Assembly: GCA_963771705.1 (NCBI GenBank)
Contig: CAVYUP010000005.1
Span: forward strand, 744,001-808,000
Reading direction: 5' to 3'
Source: DATFVA01 sp963771705
GTDB lineage: Bacteria > Bacteroidota > Ignavibacteria > Ignavibacteriales > Ignavibacteriaceae
DNA: 64,000 nt
This document shows positions 44,359 through 54,715 of this stretch, one piece after another. Position 1 is the stretch's first letter, and each line of letters starts with the position of its first letter. The position numbers were made by a program, and so were the translations under genes. Under the pieces are notes generated by a model. It did no database searches and was not told the DNA's origin. It saw only the letters and a program-made list of their open reading frames with translations.

Positions 44359-45117
44359 TCAATAAGTTTTTATTTCGCCGCCGCCCATTATGACGACGCC
44401 TTTAATAATGAGGGTGCTTTCAGGGTTTATTACAACATTAGGTCCCCTCATTCCTTTATGCGAAAAGCCGCCAAACAAGGGTATCACATTTATAACAACG
44501 TTCCATTCTTTTGGAACAATCAATGTGGTTCCGCCGAAGATAGCGGTCACTTCAAGCACATTTTGTCCCGGCGCGAGCTTGCATCGGGTAAGGTCGAGCT
44601 CTGATCCCCCGAAGATAGCGGTAACATTCCCTCCCTGGAAATTATCGGATGTAATGAACTTATGGCCGCCGCCGAAGATAGCGACATCGTCGATCCGGTC
44701 AGTCTCCTTCGTGAAGCCGCCGGAAGGATCTGCTGTGCCTGACTGCTCAGAGGTGCCGCCTGGGTTTAAGTTATGCTGATAATTTGAGTATCTTCTTCTT
44801 TTGGTAAGGATATAAATGCCAAGGGCAATTATCAATACCGAGAATACAACCCCACCATTGATTGCTACAAACGGGAATATCCTTGGTAGCAGCCAGAGGC
44901 CGCCTATAACGACGAAGATGACGCCGATGCCTTTCTTTTCCGAGTTAATCAGAATGAGTATACCGACGATGATAAGGATAGCGGGAAAAGAAAAAATTAC
45001 ATGAGGTATATCAAAATACAGGTAATTAAGGTTATCGAGTAAAAATAATCCGCCTATTATCACAAGGATTAAGCCCATTACGTATCTGCTGTTTGATTTG
45101 CTTCTGTTCTCTATCAT
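44359..45117 (-). CDS. LiaF-like membrane protein
   Basis: A 252-residue protein. The first 115 residues contain four hydrophobic helices of the LiaI/LiaF type (YVMGLILVIIGGLFLLDNL). The C-terminal part is a LiaF-like beta-solenoid with repeated AIFGG motifs (DDVAIFGGGHKF, VTAIFGGSELDL, VTAIFGGTTLIV, VIPLFGGFSHKG). In Firmicutes LiaF inhibits a cell-envelope stress two-component system, and its position just before the kinase gene fits such a role here. Confidence 0.85.
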   Translation of the reverse strand: MIENRSKSNSRYVMGLILVIIGGLFLLDNLNYLYFDIPHVIFSFPAILIIVGILILINSEKKGIGVIFVVIGGLWLLPRIFPFVAINGGVVFSVLIIALGIYILTKRRRYSNYQHNLNPGGTSEQSGTADPSGGFTKETDRIDDVAIFGGGHKFITSDNFQGGNVTAIFGGSELDLTRCKLAPGQNVLEVTAIFGGTTLIVPKEWNVVINVIPLFGGFSHKGMRGPNVVINPESTLIIKGVVIMGGGEIKTY

Positions 45118-45761
45118 TTTATTTTCCTCTGCAAATAAGTTTTAGTTCCTGGAGTAAACATATAGGGTGAGGTTCCGATAATAAATAAGAAATCGGTAAA
45201 TGCCGGAAAACTACCGGTGAATGAAGAAAAAAGTGTTTCAATTCTAAACGCTGTTCTAAAAATCTGACACTTTTATCCTGACTATAATAGCTGGAGGAGA
45301 GGAAGAGCCGGAAGAGACTGACGGATCGGATTTAGTTTCAGGTTCAAAAATCAGGCTTATTAAGATTGAGTATTATTTATGCCTCCCGGATTACAGGGTG
45401 GCACAACAATTGAGTTGCTAATAACAAACATTCGAGCTGTTGTTTGGCGATTACCCGCAGCTTCTTTAATGAAGGTGAAATTTTTGAATTTCCGGGTTAC
45501 ATTCTCAACAAACAACAGCTCACCAATTTTAAAGGGTTCAGAACTTATTACCAGTCTTCATAATCCACTTCGCAAAGAGTTGACTGCAGGTCATTAAAAA
45601 TAATTTCTTCCAGTTCTTCACGATTGCAATGATTCAACATTTTTTTTGTCTTTCTACCCGAATTTTACAAATCCATGACAATTCCGGGTTTACGCTTTAT
45701 TATTCTTCAGCAGTGAATCAGGAGACCAGGAAAAAGGCAGCAACATTAAAACGGTATTAAA
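45118..45761. other. Gene-poor stretch of 644 bp
   Basis: No supported gene. A 72-codon plus-strand frame at 45379-45597 has no ribosome site or recognisable motif. The part around 45400-45560 resembles decayed coding DNA. It separates the minus-strand signalling cluster from the plus-strand secreted-protein genes, so two divergent promoters are expected here. Confidence 0.5.
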
Positions 45762-46181
45762 ATGAAAACACTTACAAAAAAAATCATTATCTATCTGATC
45801 ATTTTCTCCTTCCTGAACCTGGCGGCATGTACCTCTTCAAATGCTGTCAGCAAAGAAGCACTTTACGCAAAATGCGACAGAGGGGCTGTAGGCACATTGA
45901 CCATAGCCACGGACAAGACGCGCTTTACAATTGATGAAGCCTCGTGCAGGATAAATAACGACACCCTGATAGTAACGGGAATCAATTCCGCTGCCGCAGG
46001 CCAGAGCCGGATCTATACAGATTCGGTTGCAATGGCGGACATAAGGTACGTTGAACTTGAAGAAACAGATTCAGGCAAAACATTAGGATTAATAATCGGT
46101 GTTAGTGCAGCTGCTCTTGGTATTTTTGTGCTCCTGGCGGCCAACAGTCTTGGTGACAGCATAACAAAATCGTGCAACTGA
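45762..46181 (+). CDS. Lipoprotein of unknown function (139 aa)
   Basis: Not recognised. It has a signal peptide with a NLAAC lipobox (Cys23), a small beta-rich domain (GTLTIATDKTRFTIDEASCRINNDTLIVTG) and one C-terminal hydrophobic helix (LGLIIGVSAAALGIFVLLAA). The helix would anchor the C terminus as well. No clear ribosome site. It stands 125 bases ahead of the T9SS protein gene. Confidence 0.7.
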   Translation: MKTLTKKIIIYLIIFSFLNLAACTSSNAVSKEALYAKCDRGAVGTLTIATDKTRFTIDEASCRINNDTLIVTGINSAAAGQSRIYTDSVAMADIRYVELEETDSGKTLGLIIGVSAAALGIFVLLAANSLGDSITKSCN

Positions 46182-46306
46182 GATGATATATCGGGTACTG
46201 TTTTTGGGAAAACCAATTGTCTCTATCAGGATTTTAATTTAATTTTATCATTATCCTTTAATAAAAAGGTTTCACAGGGAACAGCGTATCGAAAGGGAGG
46301 CCAGAG

Positions 46307-48079
46307 GTGAAAAATTTAACTGCAGAACTCATCGCAGGCATAATAATACTTATCTGCTCGCAGATGGTATTCTCTGCCCAGGACAAAGAAGGAAAGAAGG
46401 GAGAGCACACCCAAGAGAAGGAAGTATTAACAGATCCCACTCAAAGTCTTATAAACATTAACAATATTACCTGCTGGGCCGCACAGGACGGATTCCATGA
46501 CTGGGTTGTTCAGAGTGTGGGAAAGTCGTGGAACGGGTCATTTCCCAGAAACGTTTTTGCAGGTACAATCTTCAGTGAAGGAATAGTATGGGGAGGGCAG
46601 GTGAATGACGGTTCATCTCCTTTAATCCGTGTGAACGGAAATACATACGCCAGCGGCTGTACACCCATTACAAGAGTTTTTCGTGTAAGGGCGGACTATC
46701 AGACTGAAGACCTTCTGATGGATGCGGCAACCTTCTTCAATATCCCCGCGGGGGATGTAACACAGGAACAAATTAACGAGATCCGCACACAGTATGAAAC
46801 CGACCGGAACAACTGGCCGGCAGATGAAGGAGCGCCTTTTAATGATGTAAATGAGGATGGCATTTACGAGCCCGATATCGATATACCCGGAGTACCCCAG
46901 GCCTCGCAGACAATGTTCATTAAGTATGATGATGGGAATGTTCCTCTTTATGGTTCGCCCGCGATCGGGCTTGAAGTTTCTGAAACTTACTGGGCAGTAT
47001 CCGGTCACGAGGAATTAATGAATACAATCTTCAAAAAAACAGACATCAAGTATACGGGCGGCAGCCAGCCTTCACCGGGCTCATATATAGACAGTATGTT
47101 CATTTGCCAGTGGTCTGATCCTGACATTGGTAATTCCGGGGACGATTTTGCTGGATGCGATACTACTTTAAATCTTGGTTACGCCTACAACTCGTACTCC
47201 GTCGATGCAGTTTATACTGGATTGGGACTTGCTCCTCCGGCGGCAGGTTATGTAATGCTGCAGGGAACATCAGAGTACACAGGGGATATGGCTGACAGTG
47301 CCATTTTTAATTTAAAATGGAGAAAAGGTTACAGGTATTCAAATCCGAATCCCTTAAGTTCTTTTATTTATCTTGCCGGAGGAGGTACCTGGTCAGATCC
47401 TGCTTTTAACTATACCGGTACGCTGGAATTTTACAATATTATGAGAGGATATAGACCTGATCCGCCTTACCCAGCTGGTGAACTTTTTCCTGAAGGAGCT
47501 GCTGATTATACTGGAACAGGGTGTTACCTGCTTACGGGAGATCCCGTTTCAGGTACCGGAAAAACTGATGGAGAAATAGATCCTCTTGGTGACAGGAGAA
47601 TTGTATCAGTGAACGGACCATTTAATATGGAGTTAGGCGATCAGGTTGAAATTGTAACTGCCTTTATATCAGCACTGGGCACTGACAATCTGTCAGCCAT
47701 CACTAAACTGCGGCAGGACGCGGCAAGCGCGGATTCCACATTTCAAACAATGGTTGATTCATCATACATTGTCGGAGTGGCGGCAGCAGTTGAAAAAAGT
47801 ATCTCTTTCAATTTATCGCAGAACTATCCTAATCCTTTCAACCCTGTTACCGGCATTCAATACACCATCCCTAAATCCGGTATGGTAACTTTGAAAGTAT
47901 ATGATATCCTCGGCAACGAAATTACCACCTTAGTGAACAGGGAACAGACAGCGGGAAGTTATTCCGCACAGTTCAGGGGGAACGGTTTAGCGAGCGGGAT
48001 CTATATCTACCAGCTAATTTCGACCGAAAAAGATGGAAAAAGTTCCATCCTGACCCGGAAGATGGTTTTACTGAAATAG
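46307..48079 (+). CDS. Secreted protein with T9SS sorting domain
   Basis: A 590-residue exported protein starting at GTG 46307 after GGGAGGCCAGAG. Signal peptide at 1-24 (ends VFSAQ). The central 450 residues are beta-rich with DVNEDGIYEPDIDIPG-type Asp-rich loops and no recognised enzyme motif. The last 85 residues form a type A sorting domain: LSQNYPNPFNPVTGIQYTIP, VYDILGNEITTLVN and GLASGIYIYQL, ending in KMVLLK. This directs export through type IX secretion and attachment or release at the surface. Function of the body unknown. Confidence 0.88.
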   Translation: MKNLTAELIAGIIILICSQMVFSAQDKEGKKGEHTQEKEVLTDPTQSLININNITCWAAQDGFHDWVVQSVGKSWNGSFPRNVFAGTIFSEGIVWGGQVNDGSSPLIRVNGNTYASGCTPITRVFRVRADYQTEDLLMDAATFFNIPAGDVTQEQINEIRTQYETDRNNWPADEGAPFNDVNEDGIYEPDIDIPGVPQASQTMFIKYDDGNVPLYGSPAIGLEVSETYWAVSGHEELMNTIFKKTDIKYTGGSQPSPGSYIDSMFICQWSDPDIGNSGDDFAGCDTTLNLGYAYNSYSVDAVYTGLGLAPPAAGYVMLQGTSEYTGDMADSAIFNLKWRKGYRYSNPNPLSSFIYLAGGGTWSDPAFNYTGTLEFYNIMRGYRPDPPYPAGELFPEGAADYTGTGCYLLTGDPVSGTGKTDGEIDPLGDRRIVSVNGPFNMELGDQVEIVTAFISALGTDNLSAITKLRQDAASADSTFQTMVDSSYIVGVAAAVEKSISFNLSQNYPNPFNPVTGIQYTIPKSGMVTLKVYDILGNEITTLVNREQTAGSYSAQFRGNGLASGIYIYQLISTEKDGKSSILTRKMVLLK

Positions 48080-48101
48080 CTCTACCGATCTCCTTTAGAA
48101 C

Positions 48102-48133
48102 AAGGCTGCCTGCAATCAGGCGACCTTTTTTAT
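48102..48133 (+). terminator. Rho-independent terminator candidate
   Basis: AAGGCTGCCTG-CAAT-CAGGCGACCTT pairs with two mismatches and is followed by TTTTTT, 22 bases after the stop of the T9SS protein gene. Confidence 0.65.
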
Positions 48134-48538
48134 ATTACTATTCCGCATAACGCTCTATAGCTGAAGGCTGACGAAATCTCCTGTCTCAGGATTATTCCCA
48201 TACTACAAATATGAACTATCCGCCATCGCCAACTTCCGTTTGAATAGTTTATACAAAATATAAGAAAGATCTTCTAAGATAGTCCGCTCTGGACGGGTGA
48301 ATTGGTAATAATATCCTAAAAGACGGGAAATGCGACATAGTTTATAAAAAACGTTACATAGCTACTATGCGTAGGCAGGCTCCTTTTGTTTAATTGTACC
48401 CTGATTAAGGAAGTTTTCAGGGTGAAGATTTTATGGTGAGGGCACAGGCAGTTTAAAGGTTCAGCATGTGAGAAACATATTAGAAGTTGTGCAGATTCAA
48501 TCAGCAGTTACACATCTAAAAAAATAACGGGAGGTACT
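48134..48538. other. Gene-free stretch before the second T9SS gene
   Basis: About 400 bases with no coding frame, repeat or recognisable RNA. It should hold the promoter of the gene at 48539, but no consensus can be named with confidence. Confidence 0.5.
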
Positions 48539-51500
48539 ATGTCAATTGGGAAAAGTTCATTTCATTTTAATTTTAGCCTCTTCTTCAAACTGGCTATCAT
48601 TTTGCTCATCGTTTTCAGTTATTCAATCCCCGCGCAGCAATTCGGAACTTCTTTGAGGGTTCACCACTCAACCCCGGCTCAAAAAATTACCAAAACCCTT
48701 GCGGATCCATTGCCCGAAGGAACCTACACCGTAGGAATAACAGGCGATTTTCCAACCATTGATTCAGCATTCAACCGGCTTTCTTCAGATGGGATACTTG
48801 GTCCTGTAACCCTCGAACTGATTGATGAATTATATACTGCTCCTTCAACAGAAAACGGTTTTTTATTAAGTGGACCTATTCCGGGAGCGAACGGAAACAA
48901 TTGTGTGCTATTAAGACCCGCAGATGATAAAAATGTAATTATTACTGGATCAGGGCAATCAGTACTTAAGTTTATAAATACTAGTTATATTACTCTGGAC
49001 GGAATCGCATTGAATGGACCTACTAGTCTTACTATCACAGCACAACATAATTCACAGTTTCCATATAATGATGGACTTGATTTCCTTGACAATTCAAATC
49101 ATAATATAACACGGTATATTACTGTACAATCCGAAGATTATGAGAGATCAAGCTGCGGTATAGCTTTTTTTACCAATGATACTGAAACTCCTGACAGCAA
49201 TTTAATAGAAAACAATTTTATAAAAAGCGGAAATGCAGCAATCTACATGGGAGCACCTTATAACTCTATTCAAAGGCCAAAGGATAATATTATTAGGGGA
49301 AATTATGTAGGATCCGAAACTGATAGCTTAATTGAATATGGAATATTATTACAATTTTGCAGCAATAGTTTAATAGAAAATAATATCGTACAAAATCTAA
49401 AAGTCAACGCGATAACATCGGATGGATCTTTAGGTGGGATATATGCCGTTCTTGATGATAATGATATAATCCGAAATAATATTGTGCATAACATAAAAGC
49501 TGAAAGTGGATTTACATCATTGGGAATTGCTCTTTCAGGCGACGGAAGTATGTATGGGCATAATAACCTGCTATATAATAATATGGTCTATGATATACAA
49601 GGTGCATCTGTTGGTTCGTACCATATATGTTCTGGCTTTTTTATTTACAGCCAAGTAGATCCCAAGATTTATTACAACTCAGTTACCTTGAGCGGCAATA
49701 ACCAATCAAATAATGCTTATGGTTCTGCAGCCTTAGGGATTTATGGAGCAAGTACAAGTATTAAAGCAAAAAATAACATTTTAGTTAACATTAGAGACGA
49801 ATCACCTTCTTGTGCAACAACTATATTCAATTATACTTCTACAAACCTCTCTTCTGAAAATAATGATCTTTACTATATCCAAAATCAATATAACTGCCTT
49901 GTTAAAATAGCAGGAACTGATTACCTCACTCTTGCAGAGTGGCAGGCTACGGGTCATGACATAAACAGTATCAGCGAGATGCCGAATTTTATTGGATCGG
50001 ATCTTCATATTAATGAAATCGGATCTACCAGATTAGAGTCCCATGGAATACCTATCACTGGAATAGAAACAGACCTGGATGGTGATTTAAGAAATAATTC
50101 CACCCCTGATATCGGAGCAGACGAATTCAATGGGGCTATGCCTGTAGAGGAATGGTATCAGATAGCGGGTCCTTTTGAGGGAATGACTCGCGGCAGGATT
50201 AGCGTAGTTGATCCAAATATTATCTGGATAGCAGGTGGCTATCCGGCAGGCCCACCAAGAGTCTACAGGACAATAGATGGGGGATTAAACTGGACAGAAA
50301 TTCCTACTGACGGTTTGCCATATTATTTAATGGCAATTGCGGGTAAAGATGCACTGACGGCTTTTATTGGGGATGCTGGCAGTATAAATGGAGGCGGGAA
50401 TGCAAAGTTTTATAAGACCACTGATGCCGGTCAGCATTGGATAGTAATAGATTCCACCGGAGGCACTGGGGGGTTTTTTAATGACATTCAATTCTCAAAA
50501 AGTAATCCTGAATTTGGGATTGCAATGAGTGACCCGCCGAATGGTACCGGTAATGATTATATCATTGAGAAAACTACTAATGGAGGAATGACCTGGGAAA
50601 GAACAACTGTTCCAGGTCAACTTAACTGCTATGGATTATATTATATAGCCTATCCAATAGATGATCAGTTTTATGGCTTCGCTACGTTTAATGTAACCAA
50701 TAATATAATGAAATCATATACTACTTCTGATGGCGGTGCAAACTGGTATCTTGGTGATCAGGGAATAAGCTTTGCAAATTGGGGAGGAGGGGACATAGTA
50801 TTTAATGATGATAAACAGCATGGGATTATGTTCGGTGCTGATATCCCGAATATAATGGTGACATCAGATGGAGGACATGTCTGGACTGAGGTAAATACAA
50901 ATACGGATATATCGGGTTTTTCAACTGCTTCATGGGTCTCCGGAACCGATGTCGTATTTATTTGCTCTATTTACAGCACCTCCAGGAATAAGATCATCCG
51001 AAGTGACGATAACGGATTAACCTGGCAGTCTCAGGTAACACCTGATCTCTCTGTGATTGAACTGGATAATGTTAATATCAATGGTGGAGTAATAAGTTAT
51101 GCCATAACATCTGAAGGTATGATTCTAAAATGTACTCAACCTGTCATTCTTCCTGTTGAACTAAGTTCATTTACTGCATCGAAGAGTGTTGAAGGTGTAA
51201 AACTCAACTGGGTTACCGCTACTGAAACCAATAACCGGGGATTTGAGATAGAAAGAAGTTACAGCAGTGAGGGATTTATAACTATTGGATATGTTAAAGG
51301 ACAAGGGACAACAACAGAACAGCACAATTATACATATACCGATAATAACCTGAATCAGGGCAGCTATTCATACAGACTCAAACAATATGACTTCGACGGA
51401 ACCTTCCATTACTCTGATGTTGTAAAAGTCGATTTCAATATCCCTCTAAAGTTCGCTCTGGAGCAGAACTATCCAAATCCTTTTAATCCGGCAACAACTA

Positions 51501-51709
51501 TAAAATGGCAGTCACCGGAAGATGGTGTACAAACATTAAAGATCTATGATGTACTGGGAAATGAAGTAAAGATGCTCGTGAATGAGTTCAGGCAGGCGGG
51601 CCGTTACGAAATCAGCTTTGATGCCCGCAGCCTCGCCAGCGGAATTTACTTCTACCGTTTTACAGCAGGGAAATTTAGTTCCGTGAGGAAGATGATTTTG
51701 CTGAAGTAG
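48539..51709 (+). CDS. Large secreted beta-helix/propeller protein with T9SS sorting domain
   Basis: A 1056-residue exported protein. Signal peptide ends near SIPAQQ (about residue 33). Residues 55-540 are parallel beta-helix repeats (N-rich IENNFI, IRGNYV, IRNNIV turns, NosD/pectate-lyase style). Residues 545-870 are BNR/Ycf48-like propeller repeats (TIDGGLNWTEIP, TTDAGQHWIVI, DDNGLTWQSQ). Then follow an LPVELSSFTA fibronectin-like module (about 875-970) and a QNYPNPFNP sorting tail ending KMILLK. GGGAGG precedes the ATG. Likely a surface-binding or carbohydrate-active protein; activity is not shown. Confidence 0.88.
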   Translation: MSIGKSSFHFNFSLFFKLAIILLIVFSYSIPAQQFGTSLRVHHSTPAQKITKTLADPLPEGTYTVGITGDFPTIDSAFNRLSSDGILGPVTLELIDELYTAPSTENGFLLSGPIPGANGNNCVLLRPADDKNVIITGSGQSVLKFINTSYITLDGIALNGPTSLTITAQHNSQFPYNDGLDFLDNSNHNITRYITVQSEDYERSSCGIAFFTNDTETPDSNLIENNFIKSGNAAIYMGAPYNSIQRPKDNIIRGNYVGSETDSLIEYGILLQFCSNSLIENNIVQNLKVNAITSDGSLGGIYAVLDDNDIIRNNIVHNIKAESGFTSLGIALSGDGSMYGHNNLLYNNMVYDIQGASVGSYHICSGFFIYSQVDPKIYYNSVTLSGNNQSNNAYGSAALGIYGASTSIKAKNNILVNIRDESPSCATTIFNYTSTNLSSENNDLYYIQNQYNCLVKIAGTDYLTLAEWQATGHDINSISEMPNFIGSDLHINEIGSTRLESHGIPITGIETDLDGDLRNNSTPDIGADEFNGAMPVEEWYQIAGPFEGMTRGRISVVDPNIIWIAGGYPAGPPRVYRTIDGGLNWTEIPTDGLPYYLMAIAGKDALTAFIGDAGSINGGGNAKFYKTTDAGQHWIVIDSTGGTGGFFNDIQFSKSNPEFGIAMSDPPNGTGNDYIIEKTTNGGMTWERTTVPGQLNCYGLYYIAYPIDDQFYGFATFNVTNNIMKSYTTSDGGANWYLGDQGISFANWGGGDIVFNDDKQHGIMFGADIPNIMVTSDGGHVWTEVNTNTDISGFSTASWVSGTDVVFICSIYSTSRNKIIRSDDNGLTWQSQVTPDLSVIELDNVNINGGVISYAITSEGMILKCTQPVILPVELSSFTASKSVEGVKLNWVTATETNNRGFEIERSYSSEGFITIGYVKGQGTTTEQHNYTYTDNNLNQGSYSYRLKQYDFDGTFHYSDVVKVDFNIPLKFALEQNYPNPFNPATTIKWQSPEDGVQTLKIYDVLGNEVKMLVNEFRQAGRYEISFDARSLASGIYFYRFTAGKFSSVRKMILLK

Positions 51710-51745
51710 TCGGACACAAAAAAAGTGAGGGTAGTATAAACAACA

Positions 51746-51767
51746 GGATGGGATGTAAGTCCCATCC
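51746..51767. repeat. GGATGGGA palindrome, copy 1
   Basis: GGATGGGA-TGTAAG-TCCCATCC lies between the T9SS gene and the prolyl oligopeptidase gene. A near copy lies at 54102-54125 after the oligopeptidase gene, so the gene is framed by the pair. Confidence 0.75.
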
Positions 51768-51874
51768 GTTGATAACCCGGGGAAAAACATAACCATTTTT
51801 CCCTTGTTACCGGAGCAAATAAAATTGCCATTTGTTCGAATGAAAAATTATTAAGAACAAAATCAGGAGGGATT

Positions 51875-54055
51875 ATGAAAGTTCTATTTCTAACATTTAA
51901 CATATTATTGTTTTCCTGCCTTCAAGTGCTTCCGCAAGCACAGAGGGTCAAACCTCCCTTAGCTCCCGTTAATCCTGTGGAGGATGTTTACTTTGGTAAA
52001 ACAGTTATCGACCCATATCGTTACATGGAGAACTTAAAGGATACGGTAGTTAAGAGTTGGATGAAAGCCCAATCGGATTATGCACGGGAAGTACTCAACA
52101 GTATTCCCGGTCGTCAGGCTCTTATAGAAAAGAGGAAAGAATTTGATAACAGGCAATCCAGTTATGTGAATAATTTGAAGATAACAGATAATGATGTCTA
52201 TTTTTATTTAAAAACGACTCCCTCAGACGAAACAGGAAAGCTTTACACAAGGAAAGGGTTTGACGGGGAAGAAACATTACTTTATGATCCTGCCTCATTC
52301 AGCGGAGATATGGATCAGAAGTATGATATAAACACTATAAATCCTTCTGACGACGGTGGACTTGTTGCATTTTCAATGGCCGCAAATGGTTCAGAAAGCT
52401 CTAAAATCTTAATTATGAATGTTGAGACTAAAAAGTTATTACCTGAACAGATTGACCTTGTCTGGGTCGGAGAAGTTTCATGGCTGCCAGGCAACCAAAG
52501 CTTTCTTTTCAATCGTTTAAATTCGAGTGATGTTCATGATATGGAACGTGAAAAGAATACTAAAGTTTACCTGCATACAATAGGTAAAGGACCGTCTGCA
52601 GATAAAGAATTTTTTTCAAATGCAAAAAATCCCGGGCTCGGTATTAAACCGGAGGATATTCCAATTGTTATTTATGATAAAGATAGCAAGTATTTGTTTG
52701 CTTATCTTCTTACGGTGGATAATAAGCGGACTGTTTTTTATGCACCTGAAAATGAATTAAAAAATTCTACCATCAACTGGAAAAGTTTATTTAAACCGGA
52801 AGATGAAGTATACTTTTTTTATCCTGCTTATAAAGATATTTATTTCTGCACGCCGAAAAACGCTCCCCATTTAAAAATACTAAAAACCTCTCTTGAAGAA
52901 CCGGATGTTCAAAATGCTGAACTTGTTGTTCCCGAAAGTCCTGAAGGAACCATCACAAATTTTGGGTTAACCAACGAAGGCCTTTATTATACAATCTCAA
53001 AAAACGGAGTAGAAGCAGATTTATATTATCTGCCCAATGGAGCAAAGGACTCCAAAAAAATTGAACTCCCCTTTACTGCCGGCAGTCTTTCCTTAAGTAA
53101 TAAAGGAGTTAAATTTCCTGATATCTGGGTTACGATTGCAGGCTGGACAAGTGACTATAAAAGATTTCGTTATCAGCCGGATAAAAATGAATTTAAATCT
53201 GAAAATCTATCGGCTGTCGCTGAATTCCCCGAATTTGATGATTTAATAGTTGAAGAATTAATGATCCCGTCTCACGATGGTGTTAAAGTTCCCTTATCAT
53301 TGGTTTATAAGAAGGGATTAAAAAAGGATGGAAATAATCCTGTCCTAATTTATGGTTACGGTTCTTATGGATTTTCAACGAACCCTTTCTTTAGTCCGGG
53401 ATATTTACTATGGACAGCAGAAGGAGGAATTTTTGCTGTGGCACATGTAAGGGGAGGGAGTGAATTGGGTGATACCTGGTATAAAGGCGGCCATAAAGAA
53501 ACCAAACCAAATACCTGGAAGGATCTAATCAGCTGCACCGAATATTTAATTAAAGAAAAATATACGTCACCGAAAAAAGTTGCGATTAACGGTGCAAGTG
53601 CAGGGGGTATTTTAATAGGACGCGCAATGACTGAACGTCCTGATTTATTTGCTGCGTCTATCCCTGAAGTTGGAGCACTGAATGCTGTTAGATTTGAAGA
53701 AACTCCCAATGGACCTGTAAATATCCCTGAATTCGGAACTGTGAAAGATTCTGCCGGGTGTATGGCTTTAATTGAAATGGATTCTTATCTGCATCTGCAA
53801 AGAGGAGTTGAGTATCCTGCAACATTCATAACGGCAGGAATGAATGACCCGCGGGTTATAGTATGGCAGCCGGCCAAATTTGCTGCGAGGCTTCAGGCGG
53901 ACAATGGTTCTGATAAACCAATACTATTTTGGGTGGACTATGAGGCAGGACATGGGATCGGAAATACAAAATCTAAAAACTTTGAGAGTCTTGCTGATCT
54001 GTTAAGCTTTGCATTATGGCAGACAGGTCATCCGGGTTTTCAGGTAAAAGAATGA
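51875..54055 (+). CDS. Prolyl oligopeptidase family (S9A) peptidase
   Basis: A 726-residue serine peptidase that cleaves after proline in short peptides. Signal peptide at 1-22. The N-terminal propeller (about 80-440) and catalytic alpha/beta hydrolase domain follow: GGSELGDTWYKGGHKETKPNTWKD, nucleophile Ser575 in NGASAGG, Asp in GMNDPRV and His in EAGHGIG. Length is normal. AGGAGGGATT precedes the ATG. Periplasmic location is expected. Confidence 0.92.
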   Translation: MKVLFLTFNILLFSCLQVLPQAQRVKPPLAPVNPVEDVYFGKTVIDPYRYMENLKDTVVKSWMKAQSDYAREVLNSIPGRQALIEKRKEFDNRQSSYVNNLKITDNDVYFYLKTTPSDETGKLYTRKGFDGEETLLYDPASFSGDMDQKYDINTINPSDDGGLVAFSMAANGSESSKILIMNVETKKLLPEQIDLVWVGEVSWLPGNQSFLFNRLNSSDVHDMEREKNTKVYLHTIGKGPSADKEFFSNAKNPGLGIKPEDIPIVIYDKDSKYLFAYLLTVDNKRTVFYAPENELKNSTINWKSLFKPEDEVYFFYPAYKDIYFCTPKNAPHLKILKTSLEEPDVQNAELVVPESPEGTITNFGLTNEGLYYTISKNGVEADLYYLPNGAKDSKKIELPFTAGSLSLSNKGVKFPDIWVTIAGWTSDYKRFRYQPDKNEFKSENLSAVAEFPEFDDLIVEELMIPSHDGVKVPLSLVYKKGLKKDGNNPVLIYGYGSYGFSTNPFFSPGYLLWTAEGGIFAVAHVRGGSELGDTWYKGGHKETKPNTWKDLISCTEYLIKEKYTSPKKVAINGASAGGILIGRAMTERPDLFAASIPEVGALNAVRFEETPNGPVNIPEFGTVKDSAGCMALIEMDSYLHLQRGVEYPATFITAGMNDPRVIVWQPAKFAARLQADNGSDKPILFWVDYEAGHGIGNTKSKNFESLADLLSFALWQTGHPGFQVKE

Positions 54056-54101
54056 TGCGGCTGATCTGGTTACTAAATTTGTTGAAAGTCAAATAATATA
54101 T

Positions 54102-54125
54102 GGGATGGGATTTAAGTTCCATCCC
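54102..54125. repeat. GGATGGGA palindrome, copy 2
   Basis: GGGATGGGA-TTTAAG-TTCCATCCC lies 47 bases after the oligopeptidase stop and just before the ribosome site of the small lipoprotein gene. Matches the copy at 51746. Confidence 0.75.
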
Positions 54126-54147
54126 GACTTAAAAGGAGGGAAAGAAA

Positions 54148-54444
54148 GTGAAAAGTTTACTTTTTGTTCTCCTCTTACTTGCTGGCTGCAGCAGCAACGA
54201 TGTACTGAAAAGGTTCACAATTACTGTGGATTGTGAAAACATGGTTGGTAGAATTCATAATGAATTCCAGGCTGATTCCTGTTTCAAAATAGGCAGCAAG
54301 TTTATAGCTTTTACTGATAAAGATTCAATAGTGTATTATGTATCAGAGTTTTGCGGCACTATTTGTATTAGATGCAATGAAGATAAGTTAACCCGAAGAG
54401 ATCAAATAACGGAGGAGGGAATATTATCGGCTCAAAAGAAATAA
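54148..54444 (+). CDS. Small Cys-rich lipoprotein of unknown function
   Basis: A 98-residue lipoprotein starting at GTG 54148 after AAAAGGAGGGAAAGAAA. Signal peptide with LLLAGC lipobox (Cys14). The mature part has further Cys residues (VDCENM, DSCFKIG, EFCGTICIRCNE), possibly disulfide-bonded. No family is recognised. It may be cotranscribed with the oligopeptidase gene. Confidence 0.7.
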   Translation: MKSLLFVLLLLAGCSSNDVLKRFTITVDCENMVGRIHNEFQADSCFKIGSKFIAFTDKDSIVYYVSEFCGTICIRCNEDKLTRRDQITEEGILSAQKK

Positions 54445-54463
54445 CTGCAGCAATAAGAATTCA

Positions 54464-54496
54464 TAAAAAAATACCCCTGCCGATAAAGCAGGGGTA
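54464..54496 (-). terminator. Terminator-like hairpin
   Basis: TACCCCTGC (54472-54480) and GCAGGGGTA (54488-54496) flank a seven-base loop. The A-run at 54464-54471 becomes a U tract on the minus strand, so it would end minus-strand transcripts coming from 54868; it also follows the plus-strand lipoprotein stop. Confidence 0.65.
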
Positions 54497-54715
54497 CGCG
54501 CAAAATTATCCCCGGTCTATTTTCACCAGAGAATATCTGTATTGATCTGAATTGTGGATCTTCTGTATTTTTCCCTTATTAACCCATAATTACGAACTTA
54601 AGATAAACCGATACTTTATTAAAGGCAAGACTGCGCTAACTTTTGATAAGATTAAGGTTTAAGGCGGGATGAGATGAATTACAGGTTTACAGGAAACAGG
54701 CAAGAATAAAAAAAG

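Noticed and set aside
45379..45597. 72-codon plus-strand frame
   Set aside because: No ribosome site, no signal or domain, and isolated in a gene-poor gap.
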